A stretch of DNA of 64,000 nucleotides from Prosthecochloris sp. (GCA_004028745.1 RAZP01000001.1:1-64000); one strand, 5' to 3'. Positions 17,393 to 27,013 are shown, numbered from the stretch's first letter. Translations and numbers: made by a program. The notes: a model not told the origin generated them from the sequence alone.

Positions 17393-18928
17393 ATGTACGA
17401 GCTACCGTCCGGGGCTGAAATTCAGAATATCGTCACAGTACTGAAGTCCAGTGCTGCATATTATATCCCCGAGATATACCTGTCGGTTCTTTTTCTTGTG
17501 CTGATTCTGGCAGATCTGATATTCGGGCCGAAAAAGCATCATCTGCTTTCGGTTACATCGCTGATCGGGCTCGTCGGCAGTCTCTGGTTTATCTGGCAGC
17601 AGCACGCAATAGTCGGCCAGGAAATCTTCTTCGGCATGTATGTTGTCGATGAGTTCGCAATCTTCTTCAAGTATTTCTTTGTGCTTTCCGGTATTCTGAC
17701 CGTGCTCCTCTCGATGTCGTCCGATGAGCTCAACAGCAGAGTATCGGGTTTGGGAGAGTACTATGTTCTCGTTGTCGGCATGGTTATCGGTATGGTTATG
17801 ATGGCTTCATCTACAGACCTGGTTATGATCCTGGTTTCCATGGAACTTGTCAGTCTGGCCGCTTACGTTCTGACCGGCTACCTGAAACGCGAGAAGCGGT
17901 CGACGGAAGCCTCACTGAAATACCTTGTTTACGGTGCGGTATCGTCAGGTTTGATGATTTACGGTTTTTCAATTCTTTACGGCCTTACCGGTGAAACCAA
18001 CATCTCGGAAATCAGCAGCGTGCTCTTATCGCGGGGTTACGATCCGGTAACGTTGATGATCGCATCGATCATGATTCTTGCCGGTATCGGGTACAAGGTC
18101 GGGGTTGTTCCTTTCCATTTCTGGAGCCCTGATGTGTACGAAGGCGCACCGATTCCGGTTACCGCGTTCCTGTCTGTTGCGTCCAAAGCGGCAGGATTTG
18201 CACTGCTTATACGATTTTTCTATGTAGCGGTTCCTCATGGTGCCGAAACCGGCGCGCTGACGCCCGGTTCAGAGTGGCTACTCCTGCTCATGATCCTCTC
18301 GGTTGCTTCCATGATCTACGGCAACGTTGTCGCGCTCTGGCAAAAAAACGTCAAGAGACTGCTGGCCTACTCTTCTATCGCTCATGGCGGTTACATCCTG
18401 CTCGGCATTATTGTCATGGATGAGCTTGGAACGCAGGCAACGCTTTTCTATCTTCTTTCTTACCTGTTCATGAACTTCGGGGCGTTTCTTGTTGCGGTAA
18501 TCATCGCCAACAAGACCGGTAGTGAGAACATCGAGGACTACCGGGGTCTTGGCAGGAGAATGCCTCTTGCCGGAGCTGCCATGACAGTATTCCTGATTTC
18601 ACTGGTCGGGCTCCCGCCGACGGTCGGTTTTATTGGTAAGCTGATGATTTTTTCGGCCCTTCTTGCAAAAGGCTCGGTGTTTGTCTGGCTGGCTCTTGTC
18701 GGTATCCTCACCAGTGTTATTTCACTGTACTATTACATGCTGATCCCGCTCAACATGTACCTGCGCGAATCGAAACAGCTGCTTCCCGATACCATCAAGA
18801 CCGGTTTTCTGCCGCAACTGGTGACAGCGTGTCTCATGCTGCTGACACTCTACTTCGGTATCTTTTTTACTCCGCTCTCCGATTTCGCCCATTTCGCGGT
18901 GACGCTTTTCGGTAATCAGTTATACTGA
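17393..18928 (+). CDS. nuoN: NADH-quinone oxidoreductase subunit N
   Basis: A 511-residue antiporter-like proton pump with VSMELVSLAAYVLTGYLKRE and YKVGVVPFHFWSPDVYEGAP. It is the last gene of the operon. With it the complex has A, B, C, D, H, I, J, K, L, M and N. NuoE, F and G are not in the operon or anywhere else in this window. Confidence 0.96.
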   Translation: MYELPSGAEIQNIVTVLKSSAAYYIPEIYLSVLFLVLILADLIFGPKKHHLLSVTSLIGLVGSLWFIWQQHAIVGQEIFFGMYVVDEFAIFFKYFFVLSGILTVLLSMSSDELNSRVSGLGEYYVLVVGMVIGMVMMASSTDLVMILVSMELVSLAAYVLTGYLKREKRSTEASLKYLVYGAVSSGLMIYGFSILYGLTGETNISEISSVLLSRGYDPVTLMIASIMILAGIGYKVGVVPFHFWSPDVYEGAPIPVTAFLSVASKAAGFALLIRFFYVAVPHGAETGALTPGSEWLLLLMILSVASMIYGNVVALWQKNVKRLLAYSSIAHGGYILLGIIVMDELGTQATLFYLLSYLFMNFGAFLVAVIIANKTGSENIEDYRGLGRRMPLAGAAMTVFLISLVGLPPTVGFIGKLMIFSALLAKGSVFVWLALVGILTSVISLYYYMLIPLNMYLRESKQLLPDTIKTGFLPQLVTACLMLLTLYFGIFFTPLSDFAHFAVTLFGNQLY

Positions 18929-18962
18929 TCCTCCGGTTCAGCGGAGCCTACTTAAAAGCTGA

Positions 18963-19001
18963 AGCCCTGCGTGCTTTGAGAGCAGTAAGCTGGGCTTTTT
19001 T
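18963..19001 (+). terminator. possible Rho-independent terminator after nuoN
   Basis: AGCCC at 18963 pairs with GGGCT at 18992-18996, with an inner TGCT/AGCA pairing, followed immediately by a run of T. The stem is imperfect. Its position just after nuoN and before the convergent hepT gene fits a terminator for the nuo operon. Confidence 0.4.
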
Positions 19002-19008
19002 GTTTCTA

Positions 19009-19431
19009 CTACTCCGTACTTTCCTGCCAGGCAATCACTGCCTTTGCAAAATCTTCGAAATCCGTGATATGATTCCGGACAATAGCAAATACAATCTCCC
19101 AGTTGATTGCCTCATAATCATGAACAGCAATATTGCGGAATCCAACAGCCTTTTTCATTCTCAGAGCCAAATCAGGATTGATAATTCCGACTGAAGACAA
19201 TCCATCAAAAACCTTTCCCATAGTATCGGGCGTTGGGACATCAGTGTCTGCAATAAGATGTGCTCCAATATCGACACAAAATTGTACTGCTCTGGTTAAA
19301 TTGAGCGTTATGATGTCCTGAGCATCAACATCCCTGGATAGCGTCTCCATATCATCAGGGCACTTTTGCACAACGCGGCGCAAGGATCTTCGCAGAGACT
19401 CCAACTTTTGATCGATCAACTGCCAATCCAT
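19009..19431 (-). CDS. hepT: HepT-like toxin (DUF86 / HEPN RNase family)
   Basis: A 140-residue all-helical HEPN protein. The RNase-type motif R-x4-H-x-Y is present as RNIAVHDY near residues 99-106. In characterised pairs HepT cleaves RNA and is silenced when MntA adds AMP groups to its tyrosine. Its start overlaps the 3' end of the mntA-like gene by 16 bases, the standard order for this type of toxin-antitoxin operon. Confidence 0.85.
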   Translation of the reverse strand: MDWQLIDQKLESLRRSLRRVVQKCPDDMETLSRDVDAQDIITLNLTRAVQFCVDIGAHLIADTDVPTPDTMGKVFDGLSSVGIINPDLALRMKKAVGFRNIAVHDYEAINWEIVFAIVRNHITDFEDFAKAVIAWQESTE

Positions 19432-19814
19432 GCTGCTCTCCTCTCACGAAGAATTCTTTGTTGATAAGGGGAAAAATCCGCACGGTTATAAACATGTTTG
19501 CTGATGAGAGATGCAAAAACCGTATCATCACCAAGAATTCGCTCTCCTTCTCTCAGAATCTGTCCAAGCAAAGGTTCTCCAACATGTGATAAATCAACAA
19601 GATCAACAGGGCGTCCTGTTACAGATGCAATCTGACCGATCAACAACATTTTTTCACGGGCAACCAAGCGATGATCCGCAAGTACCGCAACATCCACGTC
19701 ACTCTCCATTCGGGCGTTGCCTTTCACAAGAGAGCCGAAAAGAATGGCACATACAATACCCGGATGTTCCTGTAACAGGATTTTGATATGTTCTGTCTCG
19801 GAATTCATCATCAT
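19416..19814 (-). CDS. mntA: MntA-like nucleotidyltransferase antitoxin
   Basis: A 132-residue minimal nucleotidyltransferase with GS-x10-DxD (GSLVKGNARMESDVD), the metal and NTP site. A third acidic residue is expected in the PVDLVDL strand. It pairs with the HepT-like protein encoded downstream and is predicted to AMPylate and neutralise it. The gene pair marks the left edge of an accessory region. Confidence 0.85.
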   Translation of the reverse strand: MMMNSETEHIKILLQEHPGIVCAILFGSLVKGNARMESDVDVAVLADHRLVAREKMLLIGQIASVTGRPVDLVDLSHVGEPLLGQILREGERILGDDTVFASLISKHVYNRADFSPYQQRILRERRAAWIGS

Positions 19815-20735
19815 CTTTCACACTGTTGCTGAAATATCCCTGCCTCCAATATATCAATTCATTTTCTCCGGTTCCAAAAGTGTCTGAGGTTTCCCCACCA
19901 GTAAAGCTAGGTGCCATCATCTTTCTTTAACAATATACGGTTCGATGGATGGAATCAGAGCTTCGGCGATAAGTATTTCGACTTTATGCGTCCTTACAAA
20001 TCTTCGGGAAAGAAAGCTACACCCATAAAATTATCGAAGGAGCGTGCTTTTTCGCAGGAGTTTACTGCTTATGGTGAGGGGGGAGGGTTGTTTGTTCAGA
20101 CAAGGTTCATCAAACAATGGTTGTTACTGCTGCTATCCTGAGACCTTATTTTTTACGGTCAATGTAAAATCGGCTACATTTTTTTTACTTTAAATAAAAA
20201 TTTCTTTATTCTTCTGTATAATATACGTGCTATATACGCTGACGGTCATTAGTCCCTTTTCTCCTTCCTGCCTACGATGAGCACGCAACTCGACGACCGT
20301 CATTCCGCCACTTCACCCCTCCATAAGTCGCGGGATAAAAGCTTTCAGCTTTTAAAATCGCATTCTTATCTGATTTGCGATGTCATGTCCTGCGAGATTG
20401 TAACTGTTTTTGGTAAAGGGTTCAGGTCAGTTCTGTCACCGCCCTTCATATCCTGAAGAAGTGTTCTATGCCCTTTCTTTGCGGAACCTGCTTATTAAGT
20501 TTACAAATATTCTGAATTGTTTTTTTAATCGCTGAGAGTTTTTAAGGCGTGTTTGCCTTTGCCAGCAACAGTGAAACGGTCAGAGGACTCTTAAATTTTC
20601 TTAAAGGTACATAACTATCCAAGACAAAAGAGCTATACAATGTAAAATGGTTGTATGACATTGAAAAGATTTTATGAGTGATTGTTTTTTAAGCAAATTA
20701 GATACATGTCTTTATTAACAACCAAATGAAAAGAG
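19815..20735. other. 921-base intergenic region in the accessory island
   Basis: This divergent gap separates mntA-hepT (leftward) from the three-gene membrane set (rightward), so it should hold promoters for both. I could not place them with confidence. A 76-codon frame at 19911-20141 has no family signature and an unconvincing composition. AATGTA/TACATT (20161-20180) followed by a T-run is terminator-like but weak. Base composition shifts to AT-rich from about 20160 rightward. No tRNA or integrase is seen. Confidence 0.4.
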
Positions 20736-23024
20736 ATGGAAAGTGGACTACCATTAAATGAAAAATCTTCTGAAAAAAAAGAAAAACAAAATGGTGAAGA
20801 GAGTTCCGTTAAAAACATTCAAAATGATGAAAAAGATAGTTCAAAAATAAGAGATTTTAGAGAAGATTTTAAGGATACGGATAGAAAACATTACAATAAA
20901 ATGGGATTTTACTGTGCTATACAGGCTAGTGGAGATCCATATACTGAATACAAGAAGCTAATTAATGAAATACAAGGTTTTTATTCTACAAAAGCCAAAC
21001 AGTGTGATGAAAGATACCAACATACGATTGAGTATATTGATTATAAAATAACATTATTGAAAAATAGAATAAATGAAGAGAAAGAAAAATTAATTGATTA
21101 TCATGAGGAGCCCGAAGAATTAGAAAAAGCAAGAAAAGAAGTTGAAAAAGAATTGGAAGAAATTAGCATAACAATAACCGATATTTATGTCAAACTTTCA
21201 TATGAAAGAGATAAAATAATTGATGAACGTTTAGAAGAGAGATTAAAAGCAACAGAAAAAGAGTTGAATAAGTTGATTGATAATTATCAAATATTAGCGA
21301 ATAAAAAGTATAAGATAAATCAAGAATTATATAAAGATAATAAACAAGTTTTTGATGAAAAAGTTAAAAGATTTTCAGATATCAAGCAAGAATTAGAAAA
21401 AATATATCAACCTCTTAGTAATAAAATTGGCCGATTAAGTGAAGTGGGTTTTACAGAGCAAAGTGCAAATTTTTTGATATTAGTTGGAACTGCTGCCATT
21501 TTTGCAGCTGGATGGTTTTATTCTGTGTTTTCTGCATCGAGAGAAATGAGCAGTGAAGATGTTCTTTCATTTTTAATGAAACGGTTTTTGACATTTGGCA
21601 GTTCTCAATTCAAAGAGGGATCACTTCTCATTAATCTTTTAGTGTTTGTTTTAGTTTGGCTTCTGCTTTTAGCGTTAATCAGCTTAGTTGTATGGATATG
21701 TCGAGAAATTATCAAGAAAAGCAATGCACCATGGAATAAAATAGATTTGTTGATCAGTTTTAATGAAGAAAAGCGCTTTGCTGCTACTCGAATAGAAAGC
21801 CGCTCAGTTTTTTCGATGTGGATGGAATTGTTGCCCATTCTGTTTGCGATTGGAGTTGGTTTTATTTTAATATCCATGTTTGGCTCAACTCACGAAGATC
21901 TTGATACGTTACTAAAGTCTCTTTCAGGTCAAATGATCGGAACACTAATCGCATTTGTGACTACCGGAATTATTATTCTTTATATTATCCTGGTTATCGA
22001 GCCACGATTGAAGTCTCAAAGCAATCAAATGGATACCACGACACCATTTTGGAAATGCAATTGGGAATTAACAGCTGCGTTAGTGGGGTTTTTAGTACTG
22101 ATGGTTAGTATCGTTGCATATAGTTTCATTGTTCAGCCCGATCACGTTTCTCGCAATCTGGATTATCAACAATCAAAATCAGCTCAGCCCACAACAAATT
22201 TAAATCCTCTATTGGATAACCCGCCTTTAACCGATCTTCAGAAGCAAAGTTTAAATATATCATCAACTGCTTCAAGAATAGATCCTGGAATTGCACTTGC
22301 ATCTTTTATTATTACAGTACTCTTTATCGGATTTACTTTGGGCTATGGAATAAGGCATCGTGGAATGTATCGAGAAAAGGAACGAATAGAAAACAGTATT
22401 AAAAATTTATCTCTTGCTATTGAGACAAATTCTCGCCCCAAATTGCTCGATTTACAAGCAATTCAAAAAGGTGTTTTTCAGGAAAAATTTGAGAAATGTC
22501 AATCTGAGTTTTTTGATATTATTAAAATGCGCAATGAGTTGGTTAAGGAAATGTTTAGTGATCAAATTGTGAAAAAAAATATTCTTATTTTTCAAAATCC
22601 TTTTAAATGGTTGCGTTATCGACAAAAAAATGATGAAATTATTCTAGAAGCCAAAGAAATAACATCGATTGAAGAAAAATATTTTCCTCATTATAAAAGA
22701 GAAATCGAGAATTTAAAATTAAGATGGCAACAAAAGAAAAGAGATTTAGGTGAATTGAATGCTAAAATAAAAAAGATCAAGAATCGTAAAAATGAATTGG
22801 AAAAAGAGATTATAAACAATATTGATAAATATAATTCTCAAATGGTTGACTACCATCAAGAAAAGTTGTCGTGTGAGCAACAGTGGCATAAATGTTGTAA
22901 TGGTAATTTATTAGAACAACAGAAAAATGAGATTGCTTTTAAAGATGGATTTGGTTTAGGATTATGGTATAAGAATAAAGGTTTTGAATTATATTTTGCC
23001 GGTGAAAATGGAGGAAAATCATGA
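20736..23024 (+). CDS. large membrane protein with N- and C-terminal coiled coils
   Basis: A 762-residue protein not assigned to any family. Residues 1-55 are charged and probably disordered. Residues 75-235 are strongly charged with heptad-like Lys/Glu helices (coiled coil). Six hydrophobic helices follow at about 246-266, 299-322, 362-384, 400-420, 445-466 and 517-537. A second coiled coil spans about 545-720. The C-terminus has the glycine-rich stretch FKDGFGLGLWYKNKGF. AT-rich with Ile/Lys-heavy codons, unlike the flanking genes, so probably acquired. The stop overlaps the next start (ATGA), so it is coupled to the 504-residue protein. ATG 20736 is chosen; ATG 20727 lies just upstream in another frame. 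Confidence 0.75.
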   Translation: MESGLPLNEKSSEKKEKQNGEESSVKNIQNDEKDSSKIRDFREDFKDTDRKHYNKMGFYCAIQASGDPYTEYKKLINEIQGFYSTKAKQCDERYQHTIEYIDYKITLLKNRINEEKEKLIDYHEEPEELEKARKEVEKELEEISITITDIYVKLSYERDKIIDERLEERLKATEKELNKLIDNYQILANKKYKINQELYKDNKQVFDEKVKRFSDIKQELEKIYQPLSNKIGRLSEVGFTEQSANFLILVGTAAIFAAGWFYSVFSASREMSSEDVLSFLMKRFLTFGSSQFKEGSLLINLLVFVLVWLLLLALISLVVWICREIIKKSNAPWNKIDLLISFNEEKRFAATRIESRSVFSMWMELLPILFAIGVGFILISMFGSTHEDLDTLLKSLSGQMIGTLIAFVTTGIIILYIILVIEPRLKSQSNQMDTTTPFWKCNWELTAALVGFLVLMVSIVAYSFIVQPDHVSRNLDYQQSKSAQPTTNLNPLLDNPPLTDLQKQSLNISSTASRIDPGIALASFIITVLFIGFTLGYGIRHRGMYREKERIENSIKNLSLAIETNSRPKLLDLQAIQKGVFQEKFEKCQSEFFDIIKMRNELVKEMFSDQIVKKNILIFQNPFKWLRYRQKNDEIILEAKEITSIEEKYFPHYKREIENLKLRWQQKKRDLGELNAKIKKIKNRKNELEKEIINNIDKYNSQMVDYHQEKLSCEQQWHKCCNGNLLEQQKNEIAFKDGFGLGLWYKNKGFELYFAGENGGKS

Positions 23025-24535
23025 ATGCACAAAGTTCTCCAAAACTAACGTCAATCGAAAGAATTAGAAAGAGTTTCAAAAAAGTTGCAAAATATTTTGT
23101 CGAGTTAATTCCTTTTTTCACACAAAAACACATCCCAAAAAGTAAAGCTAGAGTAAATGATGGAGATAATGCAAAAGCGCCAGAGTTTATCAACTTGATG
23201 GAAGATGATTCATTTGTTGATTTTCTGAAAAATCATGAATTATTAAGGCTGTTGATTTTAGATGTTAGTAATAGATTTTGGCATGGTGGTTGGAGAGATG
23301 GAAAAATTGCTCAAAGAAAAACTGAAATTTATGAGATAGCCAAGAATAAGGCTTTTATTATCCAAGACGAAATTAAAGCTACTTATAATGGAGAAGTGGC
23401 TCAACTTGAGACAGAAAATGATTTGAAAAAAGGTATTTATCAACATGCTGCTGAGGATTATGAGCTCCATAAAGATTATCAAAAATTAGTAACTGATAGA
23501 TATCGTGCTAATCCCAGGAATTTTTCCGCCTTCCTGGCCATCCTATATTTGACGATTGCTATACTGTTAATATTTGCAGATATTCCTTTGGCACTTAAGC
23601 TAACCCAAACTGGTTTTGATCTCGATTCGGGAGCAGTTGCCATAAAGTACCTTTTTGTCAGTCCATGGGAAGTATTCCAACAGAACTGGGAGGTTTTTGT
23701 ATTGGCTTTTGGTGTGGCACTATGTACAATTTATATTAAGATATATTATGATGAATTTTTGGGAAAACCACTTGCAAAAAGCATTACTCAGTTCAAGGAA
23801 TTGAAAAAGGAGGGTGTACTGGAAGAAGAAATAAAAAAAGTTAAACAAATACATTTTGGCAGAGTAATATTCAAGACAATGATATTGTTTCTTGCTATTG
23901 GTACAATTTTTATGCTAGGTTTATTTCGGTTTGAGACTATAGAATATAAAAATCAACTTGATCAAATAGCGCAAAAAGAAAGCTTTGAGTCTAATTTAAA
24001 GATACTTTTAGATGAACAAACTGAGCCTAAGCAGGATGCAAATGTTCAGGTAACTCATTTAAATAATGATAATTTAAGAAAAAGGATTACCCAGATAACT
24101 TTTATTCTTATTACTCTTCTTTTTCCGATTGTTGGAGGAATTTGCGCTTCAATAGGTTTGAATTTGTGGCATAATCGCCGAGAGTTAAAGATCAGCAAAA
24201 AACTGCTTGAAAAATCAGAATTGGACCATCTGGTTGCCAATAGAGGATTTAAAAATTCTAAAAAGACAATGGAAAATAAAAAACATATTTTGGAGTGGGC
24301 GAAAGGAAGAGATTTTATTTTACATTGTACGAAATTGTTTTTGAATTATTATAATCATGGATATCAACGCGGATTAATGGAGCCAATAGATATAAATAAT
24401 GATAAAGATATGTTTGATAGAGCAGAAGAGTTAAGGAATAAATTGGCAGCACGCAAAGCGTATGAAAATTTGCAAGGTATTATAACGGATACAAGTATTG
24501 ATTTTGATGAAATAATTGAGAAAGAATTTGGATGA
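23021..24535 (+). CDS. four-helix membrane protein of unknown family
   Basis: A 504-residue protein. The N-terminal cytoplasmic part (1-165) is charged and includes FWHGGWRDGK near residue 86. Four hydrophobic helices are at about 170-190, 226-242, 281-301 and 357-382. The helical C-terminal region (385-504) contains YNHGYQRGL near 443. Both motifs pair aromatic and glycine residues, reminiscent of the Gly/aromatic C-terminus of the preceding protein. It overlaps the preceding gene by 4 bases and is followed after 35 bases by the lipoprotein gene. Probably forms a membrane complex with the 762-residue protein (inference from coupling). Function unknown. Confidence 0.75.
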   Translation: MNAQSSPKLTSIERIRKSFKKVAKYFVELIPFFTQKHIPKSKARVNDGDNAKAPEFINLMEDDSFVDFLKNHELLRLLILDVSNRFWHGGWRDGKIAQRKTEIYEIAKNKAFIIQDEIKATYNGEVAQLETENDLKKGIYQHAAEDYELHKDYQKLVTDRYRANPRNFSAFLAILYLTIAILLIFADIPLALKLTQTGFDLDSGAVAIKYLFVSPWEVFQQNWEVFVLAFGVALCTIYIKIYYDEFLGKPLAKSITQFKELKKEGVLEEEIKKVKQIHFGRVIFKTMILFLAIGTIFMLGLFRFETIEYKNQLDQIAQKESFESNLKILLDEQTEPKQDANVQVTHLNNDNLRKRITQITFILITLLFPIVGGICASIGLNLWHNRRELKISKKLLEKSELDHLVANRGFKNSKKTMENKKHILEWAKGRDFILHCTKLFLNYYNHGYQRGLMEPIDINNDKDMFDRAEELRNKLAARKAYENLQGIITDTSIDFDEIIEKEFG

Positions 24536-24570
24536 GAAAAATTGATTAATTTTTTGATGATATTTTAAAG

Positions 24571-25407
24571 ATGCTTATGCTTCAAAAACAAATCAAGTTT
24601 TTACATGTATTATATCTTTTTTTGAGTACGTTATTGCTCTCATCATGTAATAATGAAGTTCAAAAAAAGATCGATATCGATAATCTTGAAAAAAAAGTGA
24701 TTGCTGTTATTTTTTGTGATTTTACCACAAGAACCATTGGCGACTCAACAAGCATTAAAAAAGTGGCAGAGAATATTTCTAAGTTAGTCTATTCACTTCC
24801 TCCAAATTCGAAAATATTTATATGTCCAATTGACTCATCCCCCTTTGTGGAATTTATTGATGAATATGAAAAGCCTATAAGGTCAAGTAAACCCTCCGAT
24901 ATGCAAAAATATAAATTATGGAACACTAAAAAAGCAATAGATGTTGCTGCCAAAATAATCAATACGCATAAAAATGTATATTCAGATATGAAAATTCAAA
25001 AAAAATCTATAAGTTGTATAATTCGTACATTGAAGACTGCTGATGGGTTATTTTCTCAATACCGCAATAATAATGATAATAATGATTTTATCTATGAATT
25101 GATTTATTTTTCTGATATGATTGAAGAATGTAAAAATTCATCAGTTGGTCATATATCATTTCGACGCAATTTTTTCTCAAAAACTTTAAATAATTTACAT
25201 AATTATAAGCCTGAATTTGATTTGAGTTATGCGGATGTGTCAGTTATTGTGACGGCAAAGCAGCCAGGGCAATATTCTGATTTTATTACTTCTGATCAAT
25301 TAATGAATATATGGAAAGAAATCTTTATGAAAGTCGGGTTTTCAGAAAAACAATTTAGGGAATTTCATTTTTCCTCTACGATACCAGTCAGATTTCAAAG
25401 TAATTAA
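24571..25407 (+). CDS. lipoprotein with a possible divergent vWA-like domain
   Basis: A 278-residue protein with an N-terminal signal and lipobox (LLLSSC, Cys26). The next segment is a hydrophobic strand leading to Asp50 (VIAVIFCDFTTRT), and a later strand ends in Ser181-Asp182-Met (LIYFSDMIEE). This arrangement is like the DxSxS and second-aspartate elements of a vWA MIDAS site, with Thr in place of Ser. The assignment is by eye. Anchoring outside the cytoplasm is inferred from the lipobox. Third gene of the AT-rich set; might present or sense something at the envelope for the two membrane proteins. Confidence 0.65.
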   Translation: MLMLQKQIKFLHVLYLFLSTLLLSSCNNEVQKKIDIDNLEKKVIAVIFCDFTTRTIGDSTSIKKVAENISKLVYSLPPNSKIFICPIDSSPFVEFIDEYEKPIRSSKPSDMQKYKLWNTKKAIDVAAKIINTHKNVYSDMKIQKKSISCIIRTLKTADGLFSQYRNNNDNNDFIYELIYFSDMIEECKNSSVGHISFRRNFFSKTLNNLHNYKPEFDLSYADVSVIVTAKQPGQYSDFITSDQLMNIWKEIFMKVGFSEKQFREFHFSSTIPVRFQSN

Positions 25408-25465
25408 CATTTTCAAGTAAAGATATGTTAGTTTCTTGTGTATGCTTTTATCTGTATTTTTATAG

Positions 25466-25495
25466 TGTTTTTAATTGTTTTTAATTGTTTTTAAT
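25466..25495. repeat. three perfect copies of a 10-bp tandem repeat
   Basis: TGTTTTTAAT occurs three times head to tail in the 200-base gap between the lipoprotein gene and the next (convergent) gene. Likely AT-rich spacer. It is the right boundary of the AT-rich island by composition. Confidence 0.6.
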
Positions 25496-25609
25496 TTGAG
25501 ATGGATAATTTTGAATTCAAATCTGTGGTGTTGTTTGATTCGGTGGAAAATTTCAGGAGACAATCATCCCTGTATTATGCAAGTTTGAGAGCAGTTCAGT
25601 AAAAAGTAG

Positions 25610-27013
25610 CTATCCCGGTCGAAACAGCTCGGAATTTTTGACCGCTTGGGCAACGGAAACAGGAACCATGGTTTCCCAGCTTGGGTCGCCGGCCTCGATT
25701 TTTTCGGCAACTTTGCGTGACCAGATGTTCGCTACATTTGGATTGAAGTCTTTGATATCCTGGATGAAGTTGTTGTTTTTGAAATACTCCATAAGCGGTT
25801 TTACGGCCGTCGAGAGAGTTACCGAGTCAGATAAAAGCAGCGTGTCCTCATTATCGGCTTTTTCCGGATAAACATAGATCTGCGTGTTCTTGCCGAACAT
25901 CGTTCCGAAAGCTTCCAGGAATCCTCCGTCCAGATCCTTGTAGTTTTCTTCATCGAAAATATCCTGCAAATTATGAACCCTGACGACAAAAGCCACGCGG
26001 CGTCGGCAGATGTCCGACAAGTAGTGACTAAGGGTATGGAAATGCTGGAAATGTGAAATCAGTACCGGCTGATTGATTGATGAAAGCATATCTATACGGG
26101 CAAGGAAGTCTGCGCTGTCGATCGCGCCCCTTTCGATCAACCTGTTCATGGAGATTTCCGCAAGCGTCACAACATTGTCGCCTTCGTCTTCAGGCAGATT
26201 GTTTTTGAACTGTTGAGCCCCTTTTTCAAGCATTTCCACGTTCAGCAAAGTAGGGGGCCGGAAACCGCTGCGCATTGCAACAATGTTTTTCTTGTAGAGT
26301 TCTTCGGAAGGCTGTACCACTTTCCCTTCAGAGTTGAACATAATAACATCGGTATAGCCGTTACGAACAAGCTCGAGGCTGAGCAAGCGGTCATCCATAT
26401 GTTCGAATGCGGGACCGCTGACCTTGATAGCGTCAATCTGTATACGCTCGTTGGTAAGACTGTCCATGAGTGAGCGGACGAAGTTTGCCATGCTGTCGTT
26501 TGCATGATAACAACTGTGGATCAGGTTGACGCCAAAAGTTCCGATGGCTTCCTGCTGAAACAGGTTTTGACTGTCAAGAAGTTTTATATGGACAATGACC
26601 TGGCTTGGTTCGCTGCCTGGACTGTGCTGGAATTTTATCCCTGTCCAGCCATGGTAATTTCCTCCGCCGCGGTATCCCTTGGCGGTCACCGTATTTGCGT
26701 AAGTGAAAAAACGTGATTGTTCTCCGCGTTCTAAATTCAGGCGCTGCATTAATGTTGTGCATTCGGTTTTCAGCATACTGATCAACCGTTCTTCACTGAC
26801 ATAGCGGCTGCTTTCACCATACATGGCGTCCGACATGATCATATCATAGGCGGACATGGTTCTTGCGATGGTACCCGCGGCTCCTCCAGCCTGGAAAAAA
26901 TGGCGTGCCACTTCCTGGCCGGCTCCGATTTCGGCAAAACTTCCGTAGATGGTTTCATCCAGGTTAACCTGCAGCGCTTTTTGGCGAGGTGATAAAACAT
27001 TGTGTGGTGACAT
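25610..27013 (-). CDS. conserved cytoplasmic protein of unknown function
   Basis: A 467-residue protein. Starting at ATG 27013 gives MSPHNVLSPRQKALQ, matching how I recall this family beginning; upstream in-frame sequence lacks its features. Conserved stretches include ETIYGSFAEIGAGQEVARHFF, AGGAAGTIARTMSAYD and GTFGVNLIHSCYH. The family is widespread in Bacteroidota, Chlorobiota and cyanobacteria and, as I recall, carries erratic names (TonB-dependent receptor, nucleotide adenylyltransferase) that the sequence does not support. No signal peptide or membrane segment. True role unknown. Confidence 0.7.
   Translation of the reverse strand: MSPHNVLSPRQKALQVNLDETIYGSFAEIGAGQEVARHFFQAGGAAGTIARTMSAYDMIMSDAMYGESSRYVSEERLISMLKTECTTLMQRLNLERGEQSRFFTYANTVTAKGYRGGGNYHGWTGIKFQHSPGSEPSQVIVHIKLLDSQNLFQQEAIGTFGVNLIHSCYHANDSMANFVRSLMDSLTNERIQIDAIKVSGPAFEHMDDRLLSLELVRNGYTDVIMFNSEGKVVQPSEELYKKNIVAMRSGFRPPTLLNVEMLEKGAQQFKNNLPEDEGDNVVTLAEISMNRLIERGAIDSADFLARIDMLSSINQPVLISHFQHFHTLSHYLSDICRRRVAFVVRVHNLQDIFDEENYKDLDGGFLEAFGTMFGKNTQIYVYPEKADNEDTLLLSDSVTLSTAVKPLMEYFKNNNFIQDIKDFNPNVANIWSRKVAEKIEAGDPSWETMVPVSVAQAVKNSELFRPG

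Noticed and set aside
19911..20141. 76-codon frame upstream of the three-gene set
   Set aside because: No family, mixed composition, ends in a poly-Leu artefact; no convincing RBS.
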